Of a stretch of 64,000 nucleotides of DNA, positions 1 to 7,887 are shown piece after piece. The DNA is from Geothrix oryzisoli (GTDB lineage: Bacteria; Acidobacteriota; Holophagae; Holophagales; Holophagaceae). Positions within the stretch are counted from its first letter, which is position 1; the number at the start of each line of letters is the position of its first letter. Made by a program: the position numbers and the translations under genes. The stretch spans positions 124,001 to 188,000 of the forward strand of contig NZ_JAKZLB010000004.1 in assembly GCF_022808865.1 (NCBI RefSeq). Direction: 5' to 3'. The notes beneath the pieces were generated by a model. The model did no database searches. It was not told the DNA's origin and saw only the letters and a program-made list of their open reading frames with translations.

Positions 1-1410
1 CACGGCGGGCACCGCCAGGTTGGGCTCGAAGTTCGGCGTGGGGGCGCGGAACTCCCGGCTCGCCCTCAGACGGCCCTGCCGATCCAGCAGCCTCAGCCGG
101 AGCACGGGCGCCGCGGAGTCCGGAACCGCGGCCAACTCCCCCTGCATCACCAGGTCCGCGCCGGTCCGGACCACCAGACGCCGGACGAGGGCGGCCTCGT
201 TCCCCGCGGCCGCCGCCAGGGGGCGGACCTCCCCGGGCTCCCGATCCTGCACGACCTTCACCTGCGGGAAGCTGCGCAGGACATGCTCCAGCAGGTCCGT
301 GGTGGTGATCTCCGCCTGGGGCGTCAGCCCCGGATCGGGCGTGAAGTTCCGGATCGGCACCACCACCAGCCGGGCCTGATGCGAGGCCGAGAACTCCGGC
401 AGCACCCCCCGGCCGTAGGCCCAGGTGCCAACCCCCGCCAGGGCCAGCGTGACGGCCGCCGTGGCGGCGGCCCACCACACCGGGGAGGCCGGCGCCTGGA
501 GCTGATCCAGCCGCTCGACCACTTCCTGGGCGCCGGGGCGGGCGTCCGGATCCATGGACAGCAGGCGGTCCACCAGCACGCGCAGGGCGTGAGGTCCCGG
601 GGCATGCCCATGGGCATGCTGGCCCTGGCTCGATCGCCACTTGAGTACCCGCCGGGTCCAGGGGATCGGCGTGCGGTCCTTCGCGGGGGGCGGATCGCCT
701 GCCAGCGCCAGGGAGGCGACCACCCCGAGCGCGTACATATCCGTGGCCGCCGTGGCCTTCTCCCCCAGCAGCAGTTCCGGGGCGATGAACCCCCGGGTCC
801 CCATGACCGTGCCGGGCTGGGTGAGCGACCCCCGGGAACCCGGGCTCGTCACGGTGGTGGCCTCGTCCTCGGGCCGTGTGGACCGCGTGACCCAGTTGTC
901 CTCGGGCGCCCCCTCGAAGTCCTTGGCCAAGCCGAAATCCAGGAGCTTGGCCGAGCCCTCGGGCGTGATCAGGATGTTCGACGGCTTCAGATCCCGGTGG
1001 ATGACGCCCTTGGCGTGGGCCGCCGCCAGGGCGAGGGCCACCTCCCGGAGCAGCCGGATCGCCTTCGGCAGCGGCAGGGGGCCCTGCTCCAGCAGCGTCG
1101 AGAGGGGCGTGCCCTCCACCCACTCCATGGCCATGACCAGGGTTCCGTGGTGGTCCAGCCAGTCGTACACGTGGCAGATGCCGCCGTGGTCGAGCTTGGC
1201 CAGGATCTGGGCCTCGCGCTGGAACCGGCTGAGGGCCGCCTGCTGGCTGGCGTGGTCCGTGCGGATGGTCTTCAGCGCGACGCGGCGCTCCAGCGAGCCG
1301 TCCCAGGCCCGGTAGACCCGCCCCATGCCGCCTTCGGCCACAAAAGCCTCCACCCGGTAGCGGCCGACCACATCGCCGGGCTGAAGCGGACTGGCAGTCT
1401 GGAGTGCCAT
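1..1410 (-). CDS. Serine/threonine protein kinase with membrane anchor and TolB-like outer domain (C-terminus beyond window)
   Basis: Partial gene: the start ATG is at 1410 and the frame is open to base 1, giving 470 residues. The N-terminal half is a Hanks-type kinase: a glycine-rich loop (EGGMGRVYRAW, about residues 28-38), the VALK lysine near 45, the catalytic loop GVIHRDLKP near 133 and DFG in KLLDFGLA near 155. A hydrophobic stretch at about 308-330 (GVWWAAATAAVTLALAGVG) should span the inner membrane. The remainder begins RLVVVPIRNF and resembles the TolB-like/FlgO-type domain found after some bacterial kinases. It probably phosphorylates cytoplasmic proteins in response to an envelope signal; the substrate is unknown. 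The gene is divergent from the Ig-repeat gene at 1588. The kinase call is firm; the outer-domain call is tentative. Confidence 0.88.
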   Translation of the reverse strand, partial: MALQTASPLQPGDVVGRYRVEAFVAEGGMGRVYRAWDGSLERRVALKTIRTDHASQQAALSRFQREAQILAKLDHGGICHVYDWLDHHGTLVMAMEWVEGTPLSTLLEQGPLPLPKAIRLLREVALALAAAHAKGVIHRDLKPSNILITPEGSAKLLDFGLAKDFEGAPEDNWVTRSTRPEDEATTVTSPGSRGSLTQPGTVMGTRGFIAPELLLGEKATAATDMYALGVVASLALAGDPPPAKDRTPIPWTRRVLKWRSSQGQHAHGHAPGPHALRVLVDRLLSMDPDARPGAQEVVERLDQLQAPASPVWWAAATAAVTLALAGVGTWAYGRGVLPEFSASHQARLVVVPIRNFTPDPGLTPQAEITTTDLLEHVLRSFPQVKVVQDREPGEVRPLAAAAGNEAALVRRLVVRTGADLVMQGELAAVPDSAAPVLRLRLLDRQGRLRASREFRAPTPNFEPNLAVPAV

Positions 1411-1575
1411 GGGAGGTTGCTGGAACGGGACGCCAGCTGGACTGACCATCCCGCCCGGGCGATGGGCCCATCCTTTCAGGAAGTGGTGATAGTCGCAAAA
1501 AGTCTACAACCCCTGTCCATATTCCATGTTTTCGACATCGGCACAGCTGCTGCCTCGACGCAGGCCTTCCAGCGG

Positions 1576-1587
1576 TACACTCCCTGA
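1576..1587 (+). promoter_or_regulatory. -10-like element immediately upstream of the start (possible leaderless promoter)
   Basis: TACACT at 1576-1581 is followed by 6 nt and then the ATG at 1588. There is no Shine-Dalgarno sequence. This spacing would place transcription initiation at or next to the start codon. No convincing -35 is visible. Similar arrangements precede 38159, 45375, 47235 (minus), 53373 (minus) and 53938. Confidence 0.4.
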
Positions 1588-2796
1588 ATGCATCCCCTCC
1601 TGCCCCTGGTGGCCCTCTACGCCCAGGCTCCGACCCCTGCCGCCCTTGCGGTCGTCACCGCCGAGCCCAGAGAGGTGCGCCCCGGCGAGTCGGTGCTGCT
1701 CGCCTGGACCTGCGCCCAGACGCCCCAGGTGCGGCTGGAACCCGGCGGCATGATCCTGCCGGGGCGCTCCCAGGTGACGGTGCGGCCGGCCTACACGACG
1801 ACCTACCGCGTCTTCGATGCCAGCTCCGGCGGCGCCGAGCTCGGCCACGCGGAGGTGCGCGTCACTCCGGGGCTGCCGCTGGGCGAGGCCGCCCGCATCT
1901 GCGCCTTCGACGCCAGCGCCAAGGCCGTGCTGCCGGGCGATCCGGTGGTGCTCAAGTGGGAGTGCGCCGGCAGCGCCAAGGTGCGCCTGGAGCCCGGCGG
2001 GCTGGAGCTCGACGGCAAGAGCGAAGTGACCGTCACGCCCCTGGAGAGCACCCGCTACACCATCACCGCCAACAACGCCGCCGGCGGCCAGAGCCGCACC
2101 GTGGAGGTGGCCGTGCTGGGCCACCGCGCCCTGGCGGCCACCAAGACCCCCATGGCCAGCGTCTGCACCTTCGAGGCCAGCCGCACCGTGGTGAAGCCCG
2201 GGGAGCAGGTGGACCTGAGGTGGATCTGCCAGGGCGACGCCAAGGTGCGCCTGGAACCCGGCGGCCTGGAACTGGACGGCCAGTCCAGCATCGCCGTGGT
2301 CCCGGACAAGACCACGGTGTACACGCTGAGCGTCAGCAACCTCATGGGCGGCTCCTCCCGCAGCGTCGAGGTCCAGGTGGAGGCCCCGCGCCGGGTCCTC
2401 ACGGAGAAGGACCTCGCCGATCCCGAGGAGGCCGCGAAGCCCCTGGAGCACCTGGACCTGCAGGAGGCCCTGCACCGGGGCGCCGCCCGGCGGGCCGCCG
2501 CGCCCCAGGGTTCCTGGACCCTCCGCCTCGTGGTCTCCGGCCGCGCCGACGGTCTCAAGCAGGTGGCCCGGGCCGCGGGGCCCAAAGCCGCGGATGTCCT
2601 CGTGCTGCCCTATGTGCGCCCGGACGGCTTCCGCTGGTGGCAGGCCTGCTACGGCGCCTACCCCACCCGCGCCGCGGCCCTGAAGGCCTGGAGCCAAGCC
2701 CCCGCGCCGCTGAAGAAGGCCTTCCACGACGCCCTGCCCCTCCGGTTCCAGCACCTGCCCGGCGATCCGCCGAAAGCCAGCCCTAACCCCGGGTGA
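1588..2796 (+). CDS. Exported Ig-like repeat protein with C-terminal SPOR-like domain
   Basis: 402 residues. A short hydrophobic N-terminus (MHPLLPLVALYAQAPTPAAL) looks like a weak signal peptide. Three tandem repeats of about 85-90 residues follow (roughly 20-105, 106-195, 196-275), each with a Cys-containing first strand, a W-x-C strand and the signature VRLEPGG, typical of bacterial Ig-like folds. The two Cys per repeat suggest an intradomain disulfide. The last 100 residues (TLRLVVSGRADGLKQVAR to WQACYGAYPTRAAALKAW) match the pattern of SPOR domains, which bind denuded septal peptidoglycan. A periplasmic, peptidoglycan-associated role is inferred. The 3' end overlaps the convergent gene ending at 2783 by 14 bp. 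Confidence 0.72.
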   Translation: MHPLLPLVALYAQAPTPAALAVVTAEPREVRPGESVLLAWTCAQTPQVRLEPGGMILPGRSQVTVRPAYTTTYRVFDASSGGAELGHAEVRVTPGLPLGEAARICAFDASAKAVLPGDPVVLKWECAGSAKVRLEPGGLELDGKSEVTVTPLESTRYTITANNAAGGQSRTVEVAVLGHRALAATKTPMASVCTFEASRTVVKPGEQVDLRWICQGDAKVRLEPGGLELDGQSSIAVVPDKTTVYTLSVSNLMGGSSRSVEVQVEAPRRVLTEKDLADPEEAAKPLEHLDLQEALHRGAARRAAAPQGSWTLRLVVSGRADGLKQVARAAGPKAADVLVLPYVRPDGFRWWQACYGAYPTRAAALKAWSQAPAPLKKAFHDALPLRFQHLPGDPPKASPNPG

Positions 2797-3298
2797 CCTC
2801 CAGCGTGAAGGGTTCGCCGATCATGTTGGCGTCCAGGGTGTCCACGATGAAGTAGATGGTGCGCGTCTCCTTCGTGGGGTTCTCGTAGGTGGCCTGGGGT
2901 TCGCCGGTGGCGATCCGGTTCTGGAGCAGCCCGGGCTCGTCCCGCCCCCAGGCGTTCACGCCCAGCACCCGGAACCAGGCCTTCCGGCCCTCCACCACGT
3001 GCACCTTCACCTTGCCGCCCGCCGGCACCTCGATGGCGTAGGCCCGCCAGCCGCTGATGTCCGGGACCTTGTCCGTCACCCGGACACTGCCGGCCGGCAG
3101 CTGCAGCGCCGGAATGGACGGCCCCCTCCGGGCGGCCCGGCGGGTCTCCCCCGTGATGCTCGCCTCCGCGGCGACATCCGGGCGATGCGGCACCATGGGC
3201 CCCCGCGGGGCCTTGGGCAGGTCCTTGGCCTCCACCACCGGCAGGGGCGCCGGGGCCTGGAGGACCACCATGGGAAGCAGCAGCAGACCGGGCAGCAT
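2783..3298 (-). CDS. Small exported protein of unknown function
   Basis: 171 residues from the ATG at 3298, which has GGAGGT 4 nt upstream; a longer reading frame upstream lacks such support. The N-terminus MLPGLLLLPMVVLQAPAP is a signal peptide ending near residue 17. The mature part is a small, probably beta-rich domain (VRVTDKVPDISGWRAYAIEV, then VEGRKAWFRVLG and TRTIYFIVDTLD), reminiscent of the pre-peptidase C-terminal type of beta sandwich, but I cannot place it in a named family. It is convergent with the Ig-repeat/SPOR gene and overlaps it slightly. Confidence 0.6.
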   Translation of the reverse strand: MLPGLLLLPMVVLQAPAPLPVVEAKDLPKAPRGPMVPHRPDVAAEASITGETRRAARRGPSIPALQLPAGSVRVTDKVPDISGWRAYAIEVPAGGKVKVHVVEGRKAWFRVLGVNAWGRDEPGLLQNRIATGEPQATYENPTKETRTIYFIVDTLDANMIGEPFTLEVTRG

Positions 3299-3480
3299 GG
3301 GCACCTCCGCACATCCATCTCTTGGATGCTCCAAGCCCGGGATGGGTTTAGAGGTTCTGACAATACCCTACGCCGGGCCGGCAGGCCGGCCTCTGCCGCC
3401 GGCGAACTGCTTGTTGCAACAGGCAAGACGGGGGGCTATCGTCTGACAGCCCGATGCGGGCTTTCTACAAGGAGGAGGCA

Positions 3481-3933
3481 ATGCGGATATCACCTTCAAG
3501 GCTGTTCGTGCTTCCCTCGGCCTTGCTGGCCGGGGCCCTGGCCCTTGCGCCCAGCGCCCACGCCGGCGAAGCGCCCGGCAAGGCCGTCGCCCTCGCCGCC
3601 GACCAGCTTTCCTGGGAGGACCTGGCGGCCAAGGGCGTCGGCGTGATGGTGGCCGATGTCGAGGGCCACCACGCCAAGGGGGCCTGGCACGGCTTCGTCA
3701 AGTTCCCCGTGGCCAGCAAGAGCGGCGTCCACGCCCACTCCAGCGCCCTGAGGCTCGTCGTGGTGTCGGGCACCTTCCGATACGGAAGCGACCCCGACCA
3801 CGAGCAACCCTATGGGCCCGGCTCGTATGTCTTCATCCCGGCGAACCACCCCCACTCCAACAGCCAGCCGGACGGAGCCGTGGTCTACGTCGAGCAGTCG
3901 GGCAAGTACGACAACAAGCCGGCGGGGCACTAG
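3481..3933 (+). CDS. Periplasmic cupin-domain protein
   Basis: 150 residues. The start ATG at 3481 has AAGGAGG 6 nt upstream. The signal peptide ends near AHA-GEA (residue 26). The mature protein is one cupin barrel: motif 1 is GVHAHSSALRLVVVSGTFRYG and motif 2 is PGSYVFIPANHPHSN, giving HxH and HPH metal ligands. It resembles the DUF4437/ChrR-like cupins. Substrate unknown; binding of a metal or small molecule in the periplasm is likely. It stands alone between opposite-strand genes. Confidence 0.75.
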   Translation: MRISPSRLFVLPSALLAGALALAPSAHAGEAPGKAVALAADQLSWEDLAAKGVGVMVADVEGHHAKGAWHGFVKFPVASKSGVHAHSSALRLVVVSGTFRYGSDPDHEQPYGPGSYVFIPANHPHSNSQPDGAVVYVEQSGKYDNKPAGH

Positions 3934-3957
3934 TCCGACCCGCAGCGCGCCACCCGG

Positions 3958-4482
3958 TCAGCGGAGCACCTGGTACTCGCTCTGGACCAGGCCGCTCGGG
4001 AAGGACCGGGTGGCGACGTGATGCAGGCGGAGGTCGTGCGGCAGGGTGCTGAAGAGCGGGATGCCCTCGCCGATCAGCACCGGAACCCGGGTGATGATGA
4101 GGCGGTCCACCAGCCCCGCCCGCAGGAACCGCTGAATGGTGATGCCGCCGTCGACATACAGGTTCGTGGCCCCGCGCACCGCCAGCCGGGCCACGATCTC
4201 CGCCGGCGAGCCCGCCATCTGCTCCACCGCGCTGCCGATGGAGCTCGGCAGCCGGAGCGGCTGGCCGCTCAGCACCACCACCCGCTTGGTACCGTAGGGC
4301 CAGGGTTCGAAGGTCAGGACTTTCTTGAAGGTCCTGCGGCCGATGACCAGGGCATCGATGCCCGCCAGGAACTCCTCGTAGCCATGGGGTTCCCCGCCTC
4401 CCTCCGGCAGCCAGTCGAGGTCGTGGTTCAGGCGCGCGATGAACCCGTCCACGCTCGCCCCCACAAAGACGGACACCGTCAT
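3958..4482 (-). CDS. Dihydrofolate reductase family (RibD C-terminal-like) protein
   Basis: 174 residues. It begins MTVSVFVGASVDGFIAR, the typical opening of the RibD_C/YwjB-like reductase fold, and contains the IGRRTFKKVL and YVDGGITIQRFL segments that form the NADPH site. The length is normal for this family. The start is supported by GGGAGG about 6 nt upstream. The biological substrate of these stand-alone proteins is usually unknown. It lies 77 bp after the lipoprotein gene on the same strand, but no functional link is evident. Confidence 0.85.
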   Translation of the reverse strand: MTVSVFVGASVDGFIARLNHDLDWLPEGGGEPHGYEEFLAGIDALVIGRRTFKKVLTFEPWPYGTKRVVVLSGQPLRLPSSIGSAVEQMAGSPAEIVARLAVRGATNLYVDGGITIQRFLRAGLVDRLIITRVPVLIGEGIPLFSTLPHDLRLHHVATRSFPSGLVQSEYQVLR

Positions 4483-4560
4483 CAGGCCCTCCCACCCTTG
4501 GGTGGCGCGGGGCGGGTGAAAGTGACCGGATTCGGCTCAGCGAAGTCGCGTGAAGGGCCT

Positions 4561-5976
4561 TCAGGGGGTGCCGATGGGGGTCCGGGTGGCGGCTGTCGGC
4601 GTGAGCGTTCCGTTCAAGGCCGGCGTGGAGAGGGCAAGGGAGGTGGGCAGCTTGCCGGTGCTGTAGGCATAGCCGCTGGACACGGCATCGAGCGGAGGGC
4701 AGATGCCGCCTGGCTTGACCTTCAAGAACCAGGCGTCGCTGCTGGCCGACCCGGCTGCGGTCCGGTCCGAGACGAGGTAGGCGGCGCCGGTGGATGGATC
4801 GCTGTGAAGGGCGGCGCCAAAAAAGCCTTCGCTGGCCGTGGTCCCCAGGGTCTTCTGCCATTGCACCGCGCCGCTGGCCATCAGATCGATCAGCCAAAGG
4901 TCATAGCTGCCAGCGCCGAAGGCGCTGGTCGATCCCAGCAACTGGAAATGCCCATTGGGAAGCTCCTGGATATCGAGGGCTGAATTCCAGCCTGACCCGC
5001 CAATCCCGTTCTGCCAGGCCGTCAGGCCGGTTTCACCGATTTTGACGAACCAGGGATCCGTGAACCCGATCGAATCGGGGGACTGGCCCGCCAGGATGAA
5101 GCCGTTGTCGGACGTCGGGCGGATGATGGCGAAGGAAGAGGAGGAGCTGCTCCCGCCGATCCAGTTGCTCCAGGTCACGGTCTTCAAGTCCGGAGCGATC
5201 CGGGCGAACCATCCGCCCCGATGGTAGACGGACAGCATCAGGTCGGCATCTCCAGCCAAGGCGATCCCGCCGTCCGGCGTCTTGCACGCCGAAGCCACCC
5301 TCGTGAACCCTGGGCCGTCGTGTCCATTCCCATTCAATCCGACTTGACCGTTGAGGGAACCGTCCGCATTCAGATCGAGGAGGAGGCCCCGGTCCATGCT
5401 GGTGGTCGACTGGAAGCCCAGCACGCCGATGTGCTGCCCGGTGGGAACCGCGGCTGTGAAGACGGAACTCTGATACCCGCTTTCCGGAGCATGGCGGCGC
5501 TCCCACTGGATGCTCAAGTCGGCGTTGAGTTTCACGACCCATCCTTGAGTCCCGCTCGCGCCGAAGGAGGTGGTGCTCCCCGCCAGGAGGTAGCCGCCGT
5601 CGGGCGTCGCCCGAAGGTCATAGACCTTGTCCTCCCCCGCCCCCCCATAGGCGAACTGGGACACCAGGGCGCCATCGAGACCGGCCTTCACCAGCCAGAC
5701 GTCCGTCCCCCCGGCACCGAAGCTTTGGGTGACGCCGCCCATGAGCAGCTTGCCGTCGGCGGTGGGAATGATCAGGTAGAGCGAATCGGCCTGTGATCCG
5801 CCCAGGGTCTTGGCCCAATACTCCGTGGAGGCAGGAGGCGCGGGATCCGTTCCGGGGGCGGGCGTTCCCGCACTCGACGCGCCGCCACCCCCGCCCCCAC
5901 AGGCGATCAGGGCCGCGAGGCCGAAGGCGCAGAGAAGCCGGGGGGCGGCCTGGGACACAGCTTGGACTGGATTCAC
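4561..5976 (-). CDS. Outer-membrane or periplasmic lipoprotein with delta-60/beta-propeller-like repeats
   Basis: 471 residues from the GTG at 5976, preceded by AAGGA about 6 nt upstream; a longer upstream frame would run through the adjoining repeat element. The N-terminus has a hydrophobic segment and lipobox (AALIAC) followed by a glycine linker. The body holds about seven repeats of roughly 50-60 residues with the pattern TPDGGYLLAGSTTSFGASGTQGWVVK (shortened: GGYLLAGS, then W.VKL), typical of delta-60 or quinoprotein-like propellers that decorate the cell surface. Function unknown. It lies just past the leftmost attC-like element (6000-6121) and could be either flanking chromosome or a former cassette whose attC has been lost. 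Confidence 0.72.
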   Translation of the reverse strand: MNPVQAVSQAAPRLLCAFGLAALIACGGGGGGASSAGTPAPGTDPAPPASTEYWAKTLGGSQADSLYLIIPTADGKLLMGGVTQSFGAGGTDVWLVKAGLDGALVSQFAYGGAGEDKVYDLRATPDGGYLLAGSTTSFGASGTQGWVVKLNADLSIQWERRHAPESGYQSSVFTAAVPTGQHIGVLGFQSTTSMDRGLLLDLNADGSLNGQVGLNGNGHDGPGFTRVASACKTPDGGIALAGDADLMLSVYHRGGWFARIAPDLKTVTWSNWIGGSSSSSSFAIIRPTSDNGFILAGQSPDSIGFTDPWFVKIGETGLTAWQNGIGGSGWNSALDIQELPNGHFQLLGSTSAFGAGSYDLWLIDLMASGAVQWQKTLGTTASEGFFGAALHSDPSTGAAYLVSDRTAAGSASSDAWFLKVKPGGICPPLDAVSSGYAYSTGKLPTSLALSTPALNGTLTPTAATRTPIGTP

Positions 5977-5999
5977 GGGAGTTCCTTGCTTGAAGTGGA

Positions 6000-6121
6000 G
6001 ACCAACGAGGGAAGCGATCCGGCCACACCGGCCTCGAGGCCGAGAACGAGGCCGGGAAAACAAAAGATGGAGAGGGCGGAAGGTGTTTCAGGCGGGGCCC
6101 GAATGGAGCAGAAGGCCAGGC
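6000..6121 (-). repeat. attC-like site D (most degenerate)
   Basis: A 122 bp element aligning with sites B and C across the inner part (GAGGGCGGAAGG, then CAGGCGGGG). On the minus strand its cores are GCCTGGC (6121-6115) and GTTGGTC (6006-6000), each carrying one or two mismatches from GCCTAAC/GTTRRRY. It starts 7 bp past the stop of the gene ending at 6129. Probably no longer recombinogenic. Confidence 0.6.
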
Positions 6122-6128
6122 AGGGCCG

Positions 6129-6623
6129 TTATCTCTGGGCGGTGGATTCCACCATGATTCCAGTTCTGCTGCTGACTTTCATGGCGATGTTCATGGCTCG
6201 CTCGTGGGTGAAAGCGCCAAAGGCGTTTTCACCGAGATATAACTCGAGCCCATCACGGCAAACCAGGGCGATCTGCCAATTGGAGGACCTTCCGTATCTC
6301 CCGACTTTGATGGCTTGAAAGGCCTCCGAAGGCCTTCTCCATTCAACGAGGCCATACAGATTCTTCTTGTGAAATTGAATCACCTTGGGATGGCTGGAAG
6401 CGGTTAACCATTGATCGGCCGTGGCGCTGTAGATGCTCGAATAGACAAGAAGCAGTCCGAACAGCCCGACGACGGCCAGGAGCCAATGGGCAGAATGATT
6501 GGAGAGGTAAAGGTTCCTGACCAACCAGAGCAGGGCGACGCCTGGAAGCAGCGTCGCCACCGCCCAGCGATTTCCTTTGAACCGGAACGTCACGCTTTCG
6601 GGTGTTTCTTCGGAGATCACCAT
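6129..6623 (-). CDS. Cassette gene IV: two-TM membrane protein of unknown function
   Basis: 164 residues from the ATG at 6623 (MVISEETPES). The frame is open further upstream, but that part lies inside attC site A and its flank. A TTG at 6641 preceded by AAAGG is an alternative start. Two adjacent membrane segments (WAVATLLPGVALLWLV and WLLAVVGLFGLLLVY) follow a short N-terminal domain; the C-terminal half is soluble and mixed alpha/beta (NWQIALVCRDGLELYLGENA). The layout resembles small bacterial PH-like membrane proteins, but I do not recognise a family. The GC content is lower than in the neighbours, consistent with transfer. Confidence 0.6.
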   Translation of the reverse strand: MVISEETPESVTFRFKGNRWAVATLLPGVALLWLVRNLYLSNHSAHWLLAVVGLFGLLLVYSSIYSATADQWLTASSHPKVIQFHKKNLYGLVEWRRPSEAFQAIKVGRYGRSSNWQIALVCRDGLELYLGENAFGAFTHERAMNIAMKVSSRTGIMVESTAQR

Positions 6624-6686
6624 GATGGGTGGATTTTCTCTCAATGAGGCACCTTTGATCGTGAAACCCGGAACCTTGGAAAGGCT

Positions 6687-6814
6687 TCCTGACGAATGAA
6701 GCCAAGCGGCCACGCCTGCACCGAGGCGATGAACGGAGCCGAGGAAGCGTGCAGTTGAGAGAGAGCGCGCGAAATGCCGTGCAGGCGGAACCCGGGTTGA
6801 GTGGAGAATTAGGC
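6687..6814 (-). repeat. attC-like site A (decayed)
   Basis: A 128 bp element. On the minus strand the cores are GCCTAAT (6814-6808, one mismatch) and GTCAGGA (6693-6687). The inner arms CGCCTGCA and TGCAGGCG are retained, as is the central GAGCCGAGGAAGCG shared with site C. It begins 2 bp after the stop codon of the TonB-like gene. Confidence 0.75.
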
Positions 6815-6816
6815 GG

Positions 6817-7188
6817 TTACCGGGGCAGCTTAAAGGGGAAAATGATCTGGGTTTTGGTGAATTGTGGTACGCCTTTGATAAGGGTGGGCGCAAATCGCCA
6901 AGTCATGGCATACGATTCGGAGGTTGGAGCCAGTTCTACTGGCCCAGAGAGAGTCGTTGCACGTGATGGGATGCCATCTGGATCAATGATGAGCTCGACG
7001 ACCACCGTTCCCTGAATGTGTGTTGCTTTTGCGCCCTCCGGATATAGAGGCGCCGGAGGTTGGAATCTCACGACTACTTGAGAAAAATGTTTCTCGATTA
7101 CCATTGATCCTCGGGCGGGCGCAGGTTCCGTGTCGGTCTTACTACAACCAATAGCCATAAGGGAGAAGAGAATCATGGTTGTTTTCAT
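6817..7188 (-). CDS. Cassette gene III: lipoprotein carrying only a TonB C-terminal domain
   Basis: 123 residues from the ATG at 7188; the longer open frame to 7347 is read-through of attC site B and is not used. The N-terminus MKTTMILFSLMAIGC ends in a lipobox. The rest matches the TonB C-terminal domain: LYPEGAKATHIQGTVVVELI, then DPDGIPS and a final FPFKL strand. There is no transmembrane anchor and no proline-rich spacer, so this is not a complete TonB. It may act as a periplasmic or outer-membrane-anchored decoy or adaptor. No clear Shine-Dalgarno sequence is present, as is common for cassette genes. Confident domain call, uncertain role. Confidence 0.75.
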   Translation of the reverse strand: MKTTMILFSLMAIGCSKTDTEPAPARGSMVIEKHFSQVVVRFQPPAPLYPEGAKATHIQGTVVVELIIDPDGIPSRATTLSGPVELAPTSESYAMTWRFAPTLIKGVPQFTKTQIIFPFKLPR

Positions 7189-7209
7189 GATGAATCCGAA
7201 AAATGTGGC

Positions 7210-7333
7210 ACCTAACGGACGAAGCGAACCGACCCCGCCTGCACCGAGGCGCTGAGCAGAGCTGAGGAAGCGGGAAGCTGGGAGAGAGCGGAAGGCCATG
7301 CAGGCGGGGTCTGAGTTGAACTCAGGGTTAGGC
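7210..7333 (-). repeat. attC site B (intact cores)
   Basis: 124 bp. On the minus strand it runs from GCCTAAC (7333-7327) to GTTAGGT (7216-7210), both perfect matches to the attC consensus RYYYAAC/GTTRRRY. The inner arms GACCCCGCCTGCA and TGCAGGCGGGGTC are exactly complementary (13 bp), and the centre is variable. It starts 14 bp past the stop of the gene ending at 7348. This is the best-preserved site. Confidence 0.88.
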
Positions 7334-7347
7334 CGATGGGACCGCAC

Positions 7348-7725
7348 TTAGACTTTTGCACCCAGCAGACCGACCTTGAGGCCCTGGCTCTTGAGGTAAG
7401 TGGTGGCCTTCTGATTGAGAATAACAAGGCAAATCAAGTTGATAAGGGGGATGAACATGGCGATGATCCAGAGAACTGGGCCCAATGACAGCGCCTTGCA
7501 GAGTTTGTAGACGCACCAGATGCTGAATACAGCGACTGCCAATGCCACAGGAATGACCAGCAGACCGATCAAGGTGTCTGTCTTCATCAGAATGTTGCCC
7601 ACAAGGCTCGCGAGAATGCTCAGAAGCAACAGTCTCTGGGCCCTGGCGACATCCTGAGTGTTCGTACCCTCGCCTTGGGGATCAGCGACGACGGCGTTTG
7701 GCCCTGCATAGGGGTTCTGGTCCAT
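7348..7725 (-). CDS. Cassette gene II: small three-TM membrane protein
   Basis: 125 residues. The ATG at 7725 has AAGGAGA upstream at good spacing. The N-terminal 30 residues are polar (MDQNPYAGPNAVV). Hydrophobic segments follow at about 32-48, 53-75 and 83-103, and the protein ends in a short basic tail (NQKATTYLKSQGLKVG). Small proteins of this shape are common in cassette arrays and envelope operons; I cannot assign a function. It is bounded by attC-like sites C (upstream) and B (downstream). Confidence 0.7.
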   Translation of the reverse strand: MDQNPYAGPNAVVADPQGEGTNTQDVARAQRLLLLSILASLVGNILMKTDTLIGLLVIPVALAVAVFSIWCVYKLCKALSLGPVLWIIAMFIPLINLICLVILNQKATTYLKSQGLKVGLLGAKV

Positions 7726-7749
7726 GACTTCTCCTTGGGTTGGTGCGGG

Positions 7750-7873
7750 GCCTAAAAAATAAAACTAATCAGCCCCGCCTGCGCCGAGGCGATGAGCGGA
7801 GCCGAGGAAGCGAGGCGACGAGAAAGAGTGGAAGGCATTGCAGGCGGGGTCCGAGTTGAACTGAGGGTTAGGC
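7750..7873 (-). repeat. attC-like site C
   Basis: 124 bp, the same length as site B. The minus-strand core GCCTAAC (7873-7867) is intact. The other core is TTTAGGC (7756-7750), with the G next to the crossover point replaced by T. The inner arms CCCCGCCTGC and GCAGGCGGGG are retained. It starts 14 bp after the stop of the gene ending at 7888. Confidence 0.82.
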
Positions 7874-7887
7874 AAGCTTGTTGGTAA

